From assembly GCA_964537055.1 (NCBI GenBank), contig CAZHYV010000001.1, forward strand, positions 306,542-370,541: 64,000 bases of DNA, in the 5' to 3' direction. This DNA comes from CAZHYV01 sp964537055 (GTDB lineage Bacteria; Myxococcota_A; Polyangia; Palsa-1104; JAEUJZ01). The translations under genes and the position numbers were made by a program. The notes beneath the pieces were generated by a model, which worked only from the letters and a program-made list of their open reading frames with translations, was not told where the DNA came from and did no database searches. Below, in pieces: positions 9,821 to 18,202 of the stretch; position 1 is the stretch's first letter; every line of letters begins with the position of its first letter.

Positions 9821-10675
9821 ATGCCTGAAGGCGATACCATCTTCCGCACCGCAAGAACTTTGCACAAAGCTTTGGCTGGGAAAGAGGTGACCCATTTCCA
9901 GACCGTTCTTCCCAAGCTTGCCAAGGTGGTGGAGGATCGAGGCATTGTGGGAAGGACGATCCTTTCTGCCGAGGCCAAGGGAAAATGGTGTCTCCTCCAT
10001 TTTTCAGAGGATCTAACTCTACTGACGCACATGCTGATGAGTGGGAGCTTCCACATCTACCGGCAGGGCGAACCTTGGAAAAGGGCCCGGTCCTCGATGA
10101 GAATTGTGATTGAGACAAGGGATTTTGTTGCAGTGGCCTTTCAGGTCCCTGTTGCTGAGTTCCATACAGCAGAGAGCTTGAATCGGCACCGAGCCATGAC
10201 CATCGGTCCTGATCTACTACGGGCTGATTTTGATGCAAATGTAGTTTTTGAAACTCTAAGGAATTACCCTCACGAGCAAATTGCTGAAGCCCTTTTAAAC
10301 CAGTCGATCCTTGCAGGGATCGGGAATGTGTATAAGTCAGAGGTTTGTTTTTTGACCCGGGTTCATCCTTTTGAACCCATTGGTAATCTTACGGACGAAA
10401 AATTGCAGGAAATTATCAAAACCTCTCAACGGCTCTTGCAAACGAATGTTATCGAACCTTCCCAAGAACAGGTGATGACCTACTTCGGTCCTCGTCGGAC
10501 TACCCACTTTATGAGCTCAAAGGATCGCTTGTGGGTCTACGGACGTTTGCAAGAGCCTTGCCGCCGGTGCCATTCTCCCATCCAAATGAAAAAGCAAGGG
10601 ATAGGGGCTCGTGTCACCTTCTTTTGTCCACAGTGCCAGCCTCTTAAGGGTGAGAATCGTGGCCCGGCTATATGA
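9821..10675 (+). CDS. nei: Fpg/Nei family DNA glycosylase (endonuclease VIII-like)
   Basis: Base-excision repair enzyme that removes oxidised bases and cleaves the abasic site. The N-terminus PEGDTI supplies the catalytic Pro2 and Glu3; the PEGDTI form is typical of Nei rather than Fpg (usually PELPEV). The helix-two-turn-helix region is near LNQSILAGIGNVYKSEV, and a zinc finger closes the protein (CRRC ... CPQC, about residues 246-266). The 284-residue length is usual. AAGGAGG lies 11 bases upstream, within the end of lhr. A neighbouring lhr-nei pair is also known in Mycobacterium tuberculosis, which supports a shared repair role. Confidence 0.92.
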   Translation: MPEGDTIFRTARTLHKALAGKEVTHFQTVLPKLAKVVEDRGIVGRTILSAEAKGKWCLLHFSEDLTLLTHMLMSGSFHIYRQGEPWKRARSSMRIVIETRDFVAVAFQVPVAEFHTAESLNRHRAMTIGPDLLRADFDANVVFETLRNYPHEQIAEALLNQSILAGIGNVYKSEVCFLTRVHPFEPIGNLTDEKLQEIIKTSQRLLQTNVIEPSQEQVMTYFGPRRTTHFMSSKDRLWVYGRLQEPCRRCHSPIQMKKQGIGARVTFFCPQCQPLKGENRGPAI

Positions 10676-10684
10676 TGTCCGTTT

Positions 10685-10746
10685 TGGAAAATTTCCATGC
10701 CACTGGAAATTTTCCTTGGATTTTTTCCAGTAGTATGGAAAAATCC
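10685..10746. promoter_or_regulatory. Double inverted repeat upstream of DUF4143 ATPase gene
   Basis: Two copies of the same inverted element, TTTCCA-N6-TGGAAA, lie at 10692-10709 and 10724-10741, with centres 32 bp apart (about three helical turns). The first is extended to a perfect 12-bp stem (10686-10697 with 10704-10715), and each half is itself nearly palindromic. The array fills most of the 76-base gap between nei and the ATPase gene and ends five bases before its ATG, leaving no room for a ribosome binding site. This suggests a repressor operator or a structured leader. The regulator is unknown; autoregulation is possible. Confidence 0.6.
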
Positions 10747-10751
10747 TAAGA

Positions 10752-11924
10752 ATGAGGTACCTTTCTAAAACGCTAAGCGAATTTGCGCATGAGAAGATGG
10801 TCTGGATCTCAGGTCCCCGTCAAGTAGGGAAGACTACCTTATCTCGAGAATGGCTGAAAGAGAGGTCTGGAGATTACATCTCTTGGGATTTGGTAGATGA
10901 TCGGGCTCGTATCCTAAAAGTAGGATTTCTCGAAAGCCTTCGGGGAAGCGCTGTGGTTCTTGACGAAATCCATAAGTATCCGAAATGGAAATCTTGGCTA
11001 AAGGGAATTTATGATAAACGTCCTTCCGATTTAGAGGTGGTAGTCACAGGAAGTGCTCGCTTGAATGTGTTCCGCCGGGGAGGTGATAGTCTCCTTGGTC
11101 GTTATGAGCTGCTCCGGCTCCATCCCTTTTCTATAGGTGAGTTAAGTCATGGTACATTGGTAGAACCGCCCTCTTCCTGGTTAGAAATAGAAACAAAACC
11201 GAGCAATGAATTATCCTCTCTATGGCTTCAGCTAGAGCGCAGAGGAGGTTTCCCTGAGCCCTTTACCAAGGATAATAGCCGTCATCATCAGCGCTGGCTT
11301 GCGCGAAGGCAAGATCAACTCATTCATGAAGATTTGCGTGAACTCTCGCAGATCCGTTCTCTTGCTTCTGTAGAGCAGCTGGCTTTGCTTCTTCCAGAAC
11401 GCGTTGGTAGTCCCTTTTCTTTACAATCGGTGAGAGAGATTCTTCAGGTAGCCCATGATACAGCACGCATTTGGTTAGAAAATCTTGAGCGCCTGTATTA
11501 TTGTTTTCGCATATCACCCTATCATCAAAAATTGACGAGGGTTTTAACCAAAGAACCAAAACTTTATTTATGGGATTGGTCAACCATTTCCGATCCCGAA
11601 GCCAGATTCGAAAACATGGTAGCGAGCCATCTTCTTAAGACCGCCCATGCATGGACCGATCTAGGATATGGTCAATATGAGCTGCACTACATTCGAGATG
11701 AGGCGAAGCGCGAAGTAGATTTTGTTCTAACAAACCATAAAAAGCCCCAAGTGATGATTGAGTGCAAGCGGAATGATACGCGACTTTCCCAAGGTGCGTT
11801 TGAAATAGGAAAGCGATTGCCGGGGGTACCGTATATTCAACTTGTTTCTTCTCCCTTTATCGATCGACGTGAGGGTGCATATCGCATTGTAAGTGCCGAT
11901 CAGTTCTTGGCAGCCTTAGTCTAG
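10752..11924 (+). CDS. AAA-type ATPase with DUF4143 C-terminal domain
   Basis: A 390-residue ATP-binding protein. Walker A is GPRQVGKTT (about 20-28) and Walker B is VVLDEIHK (about 68-75), followed by VVVTGSARL, a typical sensor-like stretch of this family. The C-terminal half (DLRELSQIRS... onward) is the DUF4143 region, ending with a restriction-endonuclease-like part: REVDFVLTNHKKPQVMIECK resembles the ExK/D-type core. These proteins are widespread, patchily distributed, often multicopy, and of unproven function. No Shine-Dalgarno precedes the ATG, and an inverted repeat array sits immediately upstream, so its expression is probably tightly controlled. Confidence 0.88.
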   Translation: MRYLSKTLSEFAHEKMVWISGPRQVGKTTLSREWLKERSGDYISWDLVDDRARILKVGFLESLRGSAVVLDEIHKYPKWKSWLKGIYDKRPSDLEVVVTGSARLNVFRRGGDSLLGRYELLRLHPFSIGELSHGTLVEPPSSWLEIETKPSNELSSLWLQLERRGGFPEPFTKDNSRHHQRWLARRQDQLIHEDLRELSQIRSLASVEQLALLLPERVGSPFSLQSVREILQVAHDTARIWLENLERLYYCFRISPYHQKLTRVLTKEPKLYLWDWSTISDPEARFENMVASHLLKTAHAWTDLGYGQYELHYIRDEAKREVDFVLTNHKKPQVMIECKRNDTRLSQGAFEIGKRLPGVPYIQLVSSPFIDRREGAYRIVSADQFLAALV

Positions 11925-12001
11925 GTGTGACATCAAACCATGAGTTTCTGCTTGACAGAATCCCATTTGGCCGTCAGCATAGGGATGTGTTGAAGTTGAA
12001 A

Positions 12002-14044
12002 ATGATTTTCATTTGCGGGGTTCTCTGTTTTTCAAGTATCTTGCATTTCTCTGCGTCTGCAGATACCTCCCAAGTTGATCCCCAAAAAGAAATTCAGCGT
12101 ATTGCCTCATTGGTTGAGTATGTTGCTGCAGATTATCAGGAGGCGATCAGCAAAGATGGCTCCGTTCTAGATCCAGCAGAATACTCCGAGCAAAAAGAGC
12201 TGCTAGAGGCCGCAAGAAATCAGACCAAACAGCTGCAAGCCGATCCTGAAAAGCAAAAAAGTCTGCTTGCGAAAATTGAGCTTTTGCAAAAAGCGGTCCT
12301 AGGGAAACGCCCTCCTTCTGAAATTCAAACGCTGGCTCGCGCAGTTCGCGTCTGTTTACAGGAAGAGTTTCAGCTGCGTATGCATCCGTCCGAGCATGTG
12401 GATCTTTCTTCGGCACAGCCTCTGTACCAAATGCACTGTGCAAGCTGCCATGGGCTGACGGGTCACGCAGATACGCCCACGGCAGCAGTATTAAAGCCTG
12501 CCCCTGTTTCGTTTCATGATACCAAGCGCATGGCAGAAATTTCTCCGGCGCTTGCTTACCATACACTGACCTTTGGCGTAAGTGGAACCGGGATGGCCTC
12601 TTTTGATTTCTTATCGCCGAAAGACAGATGGAATCTTGCCTTTTATGTCATCGGACTACGACACGCTTCGGTTCCAGTAGAAAACGTAGCGTCGATTGCA
12701 CAAAAAGTAGCTCCTTTGGCCAAGATTCAATCTCTTGCGGAGAAAAGCGATGCCGAGCTGATTAAAGAGATCGCAACAATCTCCTCCGAACCAAAAGAAC
12801 AAAGCATGATCCTGGCCTATCTGCGGAACCAGATCTTTAGCCAGGTCAATGCCACACAATCGCAGAAACATTTCGTCCGATTGGAGCAGACTTTAAACGA
12901 GCTTCTCAACGCCGCAACTAATGGTGAAAATAAACACGCATACGATCTTTCTGTATCGGCATACCTCGATGAATTTGAGCCGTACGAAGGCCTCCTTCGG
13001 GCCAAAGATGCTGACATTGTGACAAAGCTTGAAGGTCTTTTCCAAGAGCTTCGCACGCTGACCAAGCAAACGCCCATTCCAGTACAAAAAGTACAAGGAA
13101 CGGTCGACCAGATCCGAAATTTGCTCCTTCAGGCAGAGCACATTCTTGATCAAGGAAGTACACAAAATTCTTCGGGGGAAAAACAACACTCCTTCTGGTC
13201 TCTGTTTGCACCTATCTTAGGGATCACGCTACGTGAGGGATTTGAGGTGATGCTGCTTGTTAGTTTTCTTTTGGCCTACCTGAGGAAAAGTGGGCAAGCG
13301 AACAGGGCGCCTGTTGTCCATGCCGGGTGGGTGGGTGCGATTGTCGCAGGATTTGCGACCTATATTATCTCGTATATCCTCCTTAAACAAGCCTTCTCCG
13401 GTCAAAAACGAGAATTGATCGAGGCCATTTCTACCTTTTTGGCCCTTGCGATCCTTTTACCCTTAACTCATTCGATTCTCGGTGCCAAAGAGGCAAGACA
13501 CTGGCTCGGCTTTTTAGGAAAAAGACTCGATTCAGTCAAACAACCTACGGGACCCATGGAGGGTTCTCAGACCCAATGGTTCAAAACGATTTCCCTGTTT
13601 GCGATTGCCTTTTTTGCCGTATACCGCGAGATGGTAGAAACCATTCTATTTTACCGTCCTTACTTAGAAGAGGGCGGTTGGGCCTCACAAAAGGCGTTAG
13701 GGGCAGGTGTCCTTTTGGGAGTATCCATGATCGCTGGAGTGGCTCTGTTTATTAGCTATACCGGAAAACGGCTGAACCCAAGACCCGTGATGCAAGTATC
13801 TAGCTTTTTCCTCGGCTTGATTTGTATTTCTATGGCAGGGCAGGGTGTGCATGCACTCCAAGAGGCGGGAATCATCGGATCCTACGATATTATTCTTTTT
13901 GGACATAAGCTTCCGGGAGTTTCTTGGTTAGGCATTTATCCTAACTGGCTTAGTGTCTCTCTGCAGCTCATTGTGCTTGCCATTCTCCTACTTCCTCTCC
14001 TTTTAAAACGAAGAAAGGACGCTTCCCCAAAGGTGTCTGCCTAG
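12002..14044 (+). CDS. Cytochrome c-FTR1 family iron permease fusion
   Basis: An exported/inner membrane protein that joins a c-type cytochrome to an FTR1 iron permease, probably for high-affinity ferrous iron uptake coupled to oxidation. From the ATG at 12002 a signal peptide (MIFICGVLCFSSILHFSASA) is followed by a helical periplasmic region, a haem site CASCH at about 146-150 with a possible distal Met in GTGMASF, then about seven membrane helices from residue 400. Both iron-binding REXXE motifs are present: REGFE (about 411-415) and REMVE (about 542-546). The frame stays open to a GTG at 11927, but that start would bury the signal peptide. A Bordetella-type multi-gene iron system is not seen beside it. 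Confidence 0.88.
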   Translation: MIFICGVLCFSSILHFSASADTSQVDPQKEIQRIASLVEYVAADYQEAISKDGSVLDPAEYSEQKELLEAARNQTKQLQADPEKQKSLLAKIELLQKAVLGKRPPSEIQTLARAVRVCLQEEFQLRMHPSEHVDLSSAQPLYQMHCASCHGLTGHADTPTAAVLKPAPVSFHDTKRMAEISPALAYHTLTFGVSGTGMASFDFLSPKDRWNLAFYVIGLRHASVPVENVASIAQKVAPLAKIQSLAEKSDAELIKEIATISSEPKEQSMILAYLRNQIFSQVNATQSQKHFVRLEQTLNELLNAATNGENKHAYDLSVSAYLDEFEPYEGLLRAKDADIVTKLEGLFQELRTLTKQTPIPVQKVQGTVDQIRNLLLQAEHILDQGSTQNSSGEKQHSFWSLFAPILGITLREGFEVMLLVSFLLAYLRKSGQANRAPVVHAGWVGAIVAGFATYIISYILLKQAFSGQKRELIEAISTFLALAILLPLTHSILGAKEARHWLGFLGKRLDSVKQPTGPMEGSQTQWFKTISLFAIAFFAVYREMVETILFYRPYLEEGGWASQKALGAGVLLGVSMIAGVALFISYTGKRLNPRPVMQVSSFFLGLICISMAGQGVHALQEAGIIGSYDIILFGHKLPGVSWLGIYPNWLSVSLQLIVLAILLLPLLLKRRKDASPKVSA

Positions 14045-14095
14045 AAAAGCTAGCCCTCGCAAGCATCTGCCTAGAAAAGTGAGGCCCTGGCAGAG
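14036..14095. repeat. 30-bp imperfect tandem repeat at the permease stop codon
   Basis: Two units with a period of 30 bp share TCTGCCTAGAAAAG (14036-14049 and 14066-14079); the remainder of the unit matches imperfectly. The first unit contains the TAG stop codon of the FTR1 gene, so the repeat looks like a small duplication of the gene end. No gene was found within it. Confidence 0.7.
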
Positions 14096-14260
14096 ATGGT
14101 TTGCTACAAACACGTACCCTTTGAGTAGCAGCTTATTCTGAAAGCACTCGCTGGTTGCTGTGCAAATTTTGCCAGTTGTTTTACGCCAACGCTCTTTTTG
14201 GAACAAATCTTGTCTTACTTCCACCAGACTGTGGGAACCAAACTAACCAAAGGAGTTCCT

Positions 14261-15829
14261 ATGTCCCCAAAATATTTAACCCCCCTTTCTCGTTTCTTCC
14301 TTTTGGTCTGCCTCCTTTTTCACTGTAGGTACCATGCACATGGTTCGACAGAACCAACCCTACGTAAAGCAGACAACCTAAAGGAGATAACCCAAAAAGA
14401 GATTGACCCAATAGAACATGCAAATTCTCCAGAAACAGAATATGTAAGTCGCTTAGAAAAGAACGGCTCACTCAAAAGGAATATACCTCCTGAAGGGAAA
14501 AATAATAAGAGCTTAGAACCTCAGCAGTCAGAGGAGCATAGCGAGGAAGAGCAAGTACGAAAAGAGCTCGACTTCCTAAACGAGCAAATTAAGAACGTAC
14601 CTAACGAACAAGAATTGCGCGTGCTCCTCAGCAAGAGAGATGCGTTATCTGCCAAGATAAAATGGATCCATCTCCGTAAAGCTTTAAAGACATTTCTGCC
14701 CGAATTGATCGAGCGCAAAGAAAAGCTTGATATGACGGAAGAGATCCTTACCCAGGACCTAGACCCTAAGGAGAAGGAACTGCTCTTGTCTGAGGCAGAC
14801 CTTCGGAGAGCTGAGGTAGTCTATCAAGAAGCTTTGATTAAGAAACTTCAGGCTGAAATCCATTTAGGTCTATTAGCCTGGCAGCTTGCTGAGACCCAGA
14901 GTGAAGAGGTACAAGCTACGGCCAATATAGAACAGAAGGAGGCAACACTAAAGCAGACAAAGCCGGGTGAAAAAGCTGAAAAATTCTCTGATGATGGATC
15001 TTTGCCAGCTCAGACGGCTACGAAAGGAAAAAAGCCTCGGGGAAAGCATCCAAAACTCAACAAAGTTCAACTCGAGCAGGATCTGAAAGAAGCTCGTCAT
15101 CAATTAGAGGAGATACAAAGGGATGTGGCAGAGAAGAAACAGGCGTTTGCAGATGAAGAAGCGGTCCTTCATCAACTTGAGCAACAGGTGCAAACTGAGC
15201 GAGCCCAGATGGAAGAAAAAAAAGCCCAGTACGGAAAAAGAAAAAATAATTTTGAGCATCAAGCCCCCCATCTATTTTGGGCCGGTGCTTCCGGTTTTGG
15301 AGCCGATGTAGGAATCATATCATGGCCAACACACTTCCTTTCGGAACAAAATGGACTTAACGGTCTATTGACGAGCCTTGGGGCTACTTGGAACCAATTT
15401 TTTAAGTACAAAGGTAGATACATCTGCCGACTGGGAGTTTCGTTCTTATTAGGAGGTGACTTTTCTCACAAAAGTTTCTTGCTAGGAGGCATTGGGAATA
15501 TTGATATCATTTACCCAATTATTGATTGGTTTTCGATCGGGATGAATCTACATGGGGGTTACCTGACTGCGTTAGGAGGTAGCGTGGAAGATACGGTAGG
15601 AGGAGCAGTTTCTTTGGGCAATCGAGGATATGGCCTTGCGGGAGCTTCTGCTTTTGCAAGGTTTCATGTTTCGTCCTCAATCGATCTATCGGTCTTTCTT
15701 GGAGGGACAGGTTTTCTGGGCCCAGAACGTTCTGGGAGCCTTATGATTGGTGCCCGGATCAACATTGGACTGCCCCGGCTTGAGATTGAAGAACAAAAAT
15801 CACGCTCGAAACCCGAGCAACCATCTTAG
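14261..15829 (+). CDS. Secreted coiled-coil protein with barrel-like C-terminus
   Basis: A 522-residue product starting at ATG 14261 behind AAAGGAG; the frame also extends upstream to a TTG without support. An N-terminal signal peptide (hydrophobic core, end near HAHGS) is followed by a highly charged region rich in E, K, Q and L from about residue 80 to 330, with heptad-like spacing, so a long coiled coil. From about residue 350 the sequence changes to glycine-rich, alternating hydrophobic strands (LFWAGASGFGADVG ... GSLMIGARINIGLP), resembling an outer membrane beta-barrel or barrel-like domain. I recognise no family. Periplasm-spanning coiled coil plus barrel is an inference. Confidence 0.65.
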   Translation: MSPKYLTPLSRFFLLVCLLFHCRYHAHGSTEPTLRKADNLKEITQKEIDPIEHANSPETEYVSRLEKNGSLKRNIPPEGKNNKSLEPQQSEEHSEEEQVRKELDFLNEQIKNVPNEQELRVLLSKRDALSAKIKWIHLRKALKTFLPELIERKEKLDMTEEILTQDLDPKEKELLLSEADLRRAEVVYQEALIKKLQAEIHLGLLAWQLAETQSEEVQATANIEQKEATLKQTKPGEKAEKFSDDGSLPAQTATKGKKPRGKHPKLNKVQLEQDLKEARHQLEEIQRDVAEKKQAFADEEAVLHQLEQQVQTERAQMEEKKAQYGKRKNNFEHQAPHLFWAGASGFGADVGIISWPTHFLSEQNGLNGLLTSLGATWNQFFKYKGRYICRLGVSFLLGGDFSHKSFLLGGIGNIDIIYPIIDWFSIGMNLHGGYLTALGGSVEDTVGGAVSLGNRGYGLAGASAFARFHVSSSIDLSVFLGGTGFLGPERSGSLMIGARINIGLPRLEIEEQKSRSKPEQPS

Positions 15830-15866
15830 ACTTAAGTCTGCTAGAGTCGAAGCTCACTCCTAGGAG
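15828..15866. terminator. Palindromes between convergent genes
   Basis: The 40-base space between convergent genes holds two perfect palindromes, AGACTTAAGTCT (15828-15839, overlapping the upstream stop codon) and CTCCTAGGAG (15857-15866). They may act as a bidirectional stop, but neither has a strong U-run, so the call is weak. Confidence 0.3.
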
Positions 15867-15868
15867 AC

Positions 15869-17293
15869 TTAAGCATGTTCTGCTTCAGTAAGTTTCTTGA
15901 TTAGGAGTTCCTTTGTATTTAGAGAAGGATCTTGTAGTACGCAGTCGAGAAGTTTCTTAAGGCGTTCTCCAACTTGCTTCCCTGGAGGGATTTGTAGAAT
16001 CTTCATAAGGTCTTCTCCAGTCAGAGCGAGGTCGCTGACCGAAAGAGGTGGATTTTTCTCTAATTCCCTAATGACCTTCTCCTCAAATTCCTCAAACCGC
16101 TTTTTTTGTTTAAGCAAAGAGGGCTCGGTGCTTGTCCGACTTTCTTCTTCAGAGCGAAGCAAGGCAAGAAGATCCAATGCCCTTTCTTTAGGCATCTGGC
16201 TTAGAAACTTACGGATGTCGTATGGAGTGAAAGAGCCTTCTTTATCAATACGAGGGGATAATAAGATGGTTAAGATACGGTTTCGGTCATAAGCAGATAA
16301 TCTGAGCCTCAAGGTAATTTCTTCTAAGGTTTGCCGATAGCCGGGTGACTCTTGGAGGGTGGAAAGATATCCTGCGAGAAGTCCAGTCAAGCGCAGGATG
16401 GGATTGAAGGGCAGCCTCGAGATAGAGGAATAGATTTCTTCCTTCTTCGAAGGTAAGGTTCTTGGAAATTCGGGAAATATTTCTCCCAAAAGACTACTTT
16501 GCTCGAGCAAAAAGAGGCCTTGCTTTGTGTTTTTTCCGCATAGCAGCTTAAGAAGCTCCTCTCGGATCCGTTCCTGGCTGACTTTCCGAAATGTTGTGAG
16601 GGTTGATGGAATCGCTCTTAGCGTTGCTTCTTCGATAGAAAAACCAAGCTGCGCAGAAAACCGAATGGCTCGTAAGGGACGAAGTCCATCCTCCAAAAAT
16701 CGCTTCTTTGGTTCCCCAACTGCGCGAATTAAACGTGCCTGGATATCGTTCTGGCCGCAAAAGGGATCAATGACTTGGTCTAAGCTTGGATCGTAGGCAA
16801 TTGCATTCATGGTAAAATCCCTACGCTCGAGATCTTGAGTGAGATCCTCTAGGAAGTCAACTTGCTCTGGTCGTCTACCATCGGTATAACCGCTTTCCTT
16901 CCGGAATGTAGTCACTTCCACATGTTCTTTTTTTGTCCGGACCTTCCCTTGCTTGGGCGGAAGCAATACGGTAACTGTACCATGCTTTAACCCAGTTGGG
17001 ACTGTGTCTGCCTGGCCAAAGATACGTATGACCTCTTCTGGCCTTGCTGAAGTAGCGATGTCAAAATCTTGCGCTGCTTCTGTATGATCCGGCAAACGAA
17101 GTAAATCGCGAATCGCTCCTCCTACTAAGTAGGCCTGATGCCCTACCTTTCTAAGGCTTGTGCAGACAGCAATCACCTCTTTTGGGATACGGGAGCGTAA
17201 GCTTGTAAGCATAGCGGGCAGAATACCTTGTCTTTGGTTTTTCCGAAAGAAATATGCTAAACCATGTTGATGCAAGACAAAGCCCGTTCGCAC
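15869..17293 (-). CDS. CCA tRNA nucleotidyltransferase / poly(A) polymerase family
   Basis: A 474-residue class II nucleotidyltransferase. The head domain shows LVGGAIRDLL, the metal-binding DFDIATSA (DxD), GTVTV, then the RRDFTMNAIAYDP motif and RLIRAVGEPKKRFLEDGLRPLRAIRF, all standard for enzymes that add CCA to tRNA 3' ends or poly(A) to RNA. The tail is longer than in minimal CCA enzymes. Sequence alone does not decide between CCA-adding and PcnB-type activity. The longest start overlaps the divergent glycosylase gene by 30 bases; an internal ATG at 17212 (MLTSLRSRIPKE) removes the overlap and is at least as likely. Note that the tmRNA in this window does not encode its CCA end and so needs such an enzyme. 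Confidence 0.9.
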   Translation of the reverse strand: MRTGFVLHQHGLAYFFRKNQRQGILPAMLTSLRSRIPKEVIAVCTSLRKVGHQAYLVGGAIRDLLRLPDHTEAAQDFDIATSARPEEVIRIFGQADTVPTGLKHGTVTVLLPPKQGKVRTKKEHVEVTTFRKESGYTDGRRPEQVDFLEDLTQDLERRDFTMNAIAYDPSLDQVIDPFCGQNDIQARLIRAVGEPKKRFLEDGLRPLRAIRFSAQLGFSIEEATLRAIPSTLTTFRKVSQERIREELLKLLCGKNTKQGLFLLEQSSLLGEIFPEFPRTLPSKKEEIYSSISRLPFNPILRLTGLLAGYLSTLQESPGYRQTLEEITLRLRLSAYDRNRILTILLSPRIDKEGSFTPYDIRKFLSQMPKERALDLLALLRSEEESRTSTEPSLLKQKKRFEEFEEKVIRELEKNPPLSVSDLALTGEDLMKILQIPPGKQVGERLKKLLDCVLQDPSLNTKELLIKKLTEAEHA

Positions 17294-17941
17294 CTCCCAT
17301 TTTCTATGGAAGAAGCCTTAGCCTTCTTGAAACAGAAGGATCCAAAGTGGGTCCCCTGGATCGAAAAAATGACCCCTTTCTCTTTTGAATTGAAACCAGC
17401 CCTCAGCTTGTTTCAGGCCTTGGCAGAGTCGATCCTCTACCAGCAACTTACGGGCAAGGCAGCCTTGGCCATCATTAATAAATTAAAAAATTACTTCGGC
17501 TCGTCTGATTTTCCAACGGCAGAAAACGTCCTTTCTGCTTCCTTAGAAGAGCTTCGAAGTTGCGGAGTCTCTCGACCAAAATCGCTTGCCCTGTTTGATT
17601 TGGCCCAAAAAACCTATGTGCTGCCCTCCCTTTCCCAACTTCATGACATGGAGGAGCAGACCGTTATAGATACCTTAACCCAGGTTCGAGGTATTGGACG
17701 CTGGACCGTAGAGATGCTTTTGATTTTTCGTCTCGGTCGGCCGGACATTCTGCCTCTAGAAGACTATGGCATCCGAAAAGGGTTTGCCAAGATCTTTGGG
17801 AAAAAGCGTTCGTCCGAGAAAAAACAGACCTCCGACAGTTTGCCTCATCCTCGCGAAATTGAACTGCGCGGCAAGCGATGGCGTCCTTACCGTACAGTGG
17901 CGAGCCTTCTTTTATGGCGGGCTGTGGACCTATCTGAATGA
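17264..17941 (+). CDS. HhH-GPD DNA glycosylase, AlkA-like (3-methyladenine)
   Basis: A 225-residue base-excision repair glycosylase. The helix-hairpin-helix/GPD signature is clear: VRGIGRWTVEMLLIFRLGRPDILPLEDYGIRKGF, where the Asp in EDYG corresponds to the catalytic aspartate of the AlkA family (usually DDLG). It probably removes alkylated bases such as 3-methyladenine. There is no N-terminal TATA-like domain as in long AlkA, so it is the short form. It is divergent from the nucleotidyltransferase gene and the annotated starts overlap, so either the promoters interlock or the minus-strand gene starts further in. Confidence 0.88.
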   Translation: MLMQDKARSHLPFSMEEALAFLKQKDPKWVPWIEKMTPFSFELKPALSLFQALAESILYQQLTGKAALAIINKLKNYFGSSDFPTAENVLSASLEELRSCGVSRPKSLALFDLAQKTYVLPSLSQLHDMEEQTVIDTLTQVRGIGRWTVEMLLIFRLGRPDILPLEDYGIRKGFAKIFGKKRSSEKKQTSDSLPHPREIELRGKRWRPYRTVASLLLWRAVDLSE

Positions 17942-17992
17942 TGTTAGCCCGGTCGCGCTCGAACTTTCGCTTGGTTACACTCTTACATCCTA

Positions 17993-18045
17993 GAATATCT
18001 CTTACGGTCGGTAATATCTGGAATATCTCTTGCAGTCGGTAATAT
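17993..18045. repeat. 25-bp direct repeat upstream of CHASE2 gene
   Basis: Two copies of GAATATCTCTTRCRGTCGG followed by TAATAT occur at 17993-18017 and 18021-18045, a period of 28 bp with two mismatches. A third degenerate trace (CAATATCTCATGC) follows near 18061. The repeats lie in the 260-base gap before the CHASE2 gene at 18203, so they could bind a regulator of that gene; this is inference. Confidence 0.65.
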
Positions 18046-18202
18046 GTTGAGTAGGTTTTGCAATATCTCATGCCCCTGGGAGTCCCTGTAACAGCTAGAC
18101 CCTTTGGAAGAACTAGGCTATGATAAAGGCACATTTTTATCAGTCTGCATAAGAAGATATGGTAAAGACGCGTATTCCTATTCCTAATAATTGGGGTCTT
18201 TT

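Noticed and set aside
10752..11924. DUF4143 ATPase as a toxin-antitoxin component
   Set aside because: No small partner gene lies next to it, so a toxin-antitoxin call would be unsupported.
17664..18134. 156-codon minus-strand frame
   Set aside because: Overlaps the AlkA-like gene in antisense; composition and lack of motifs mark it as a shadow.
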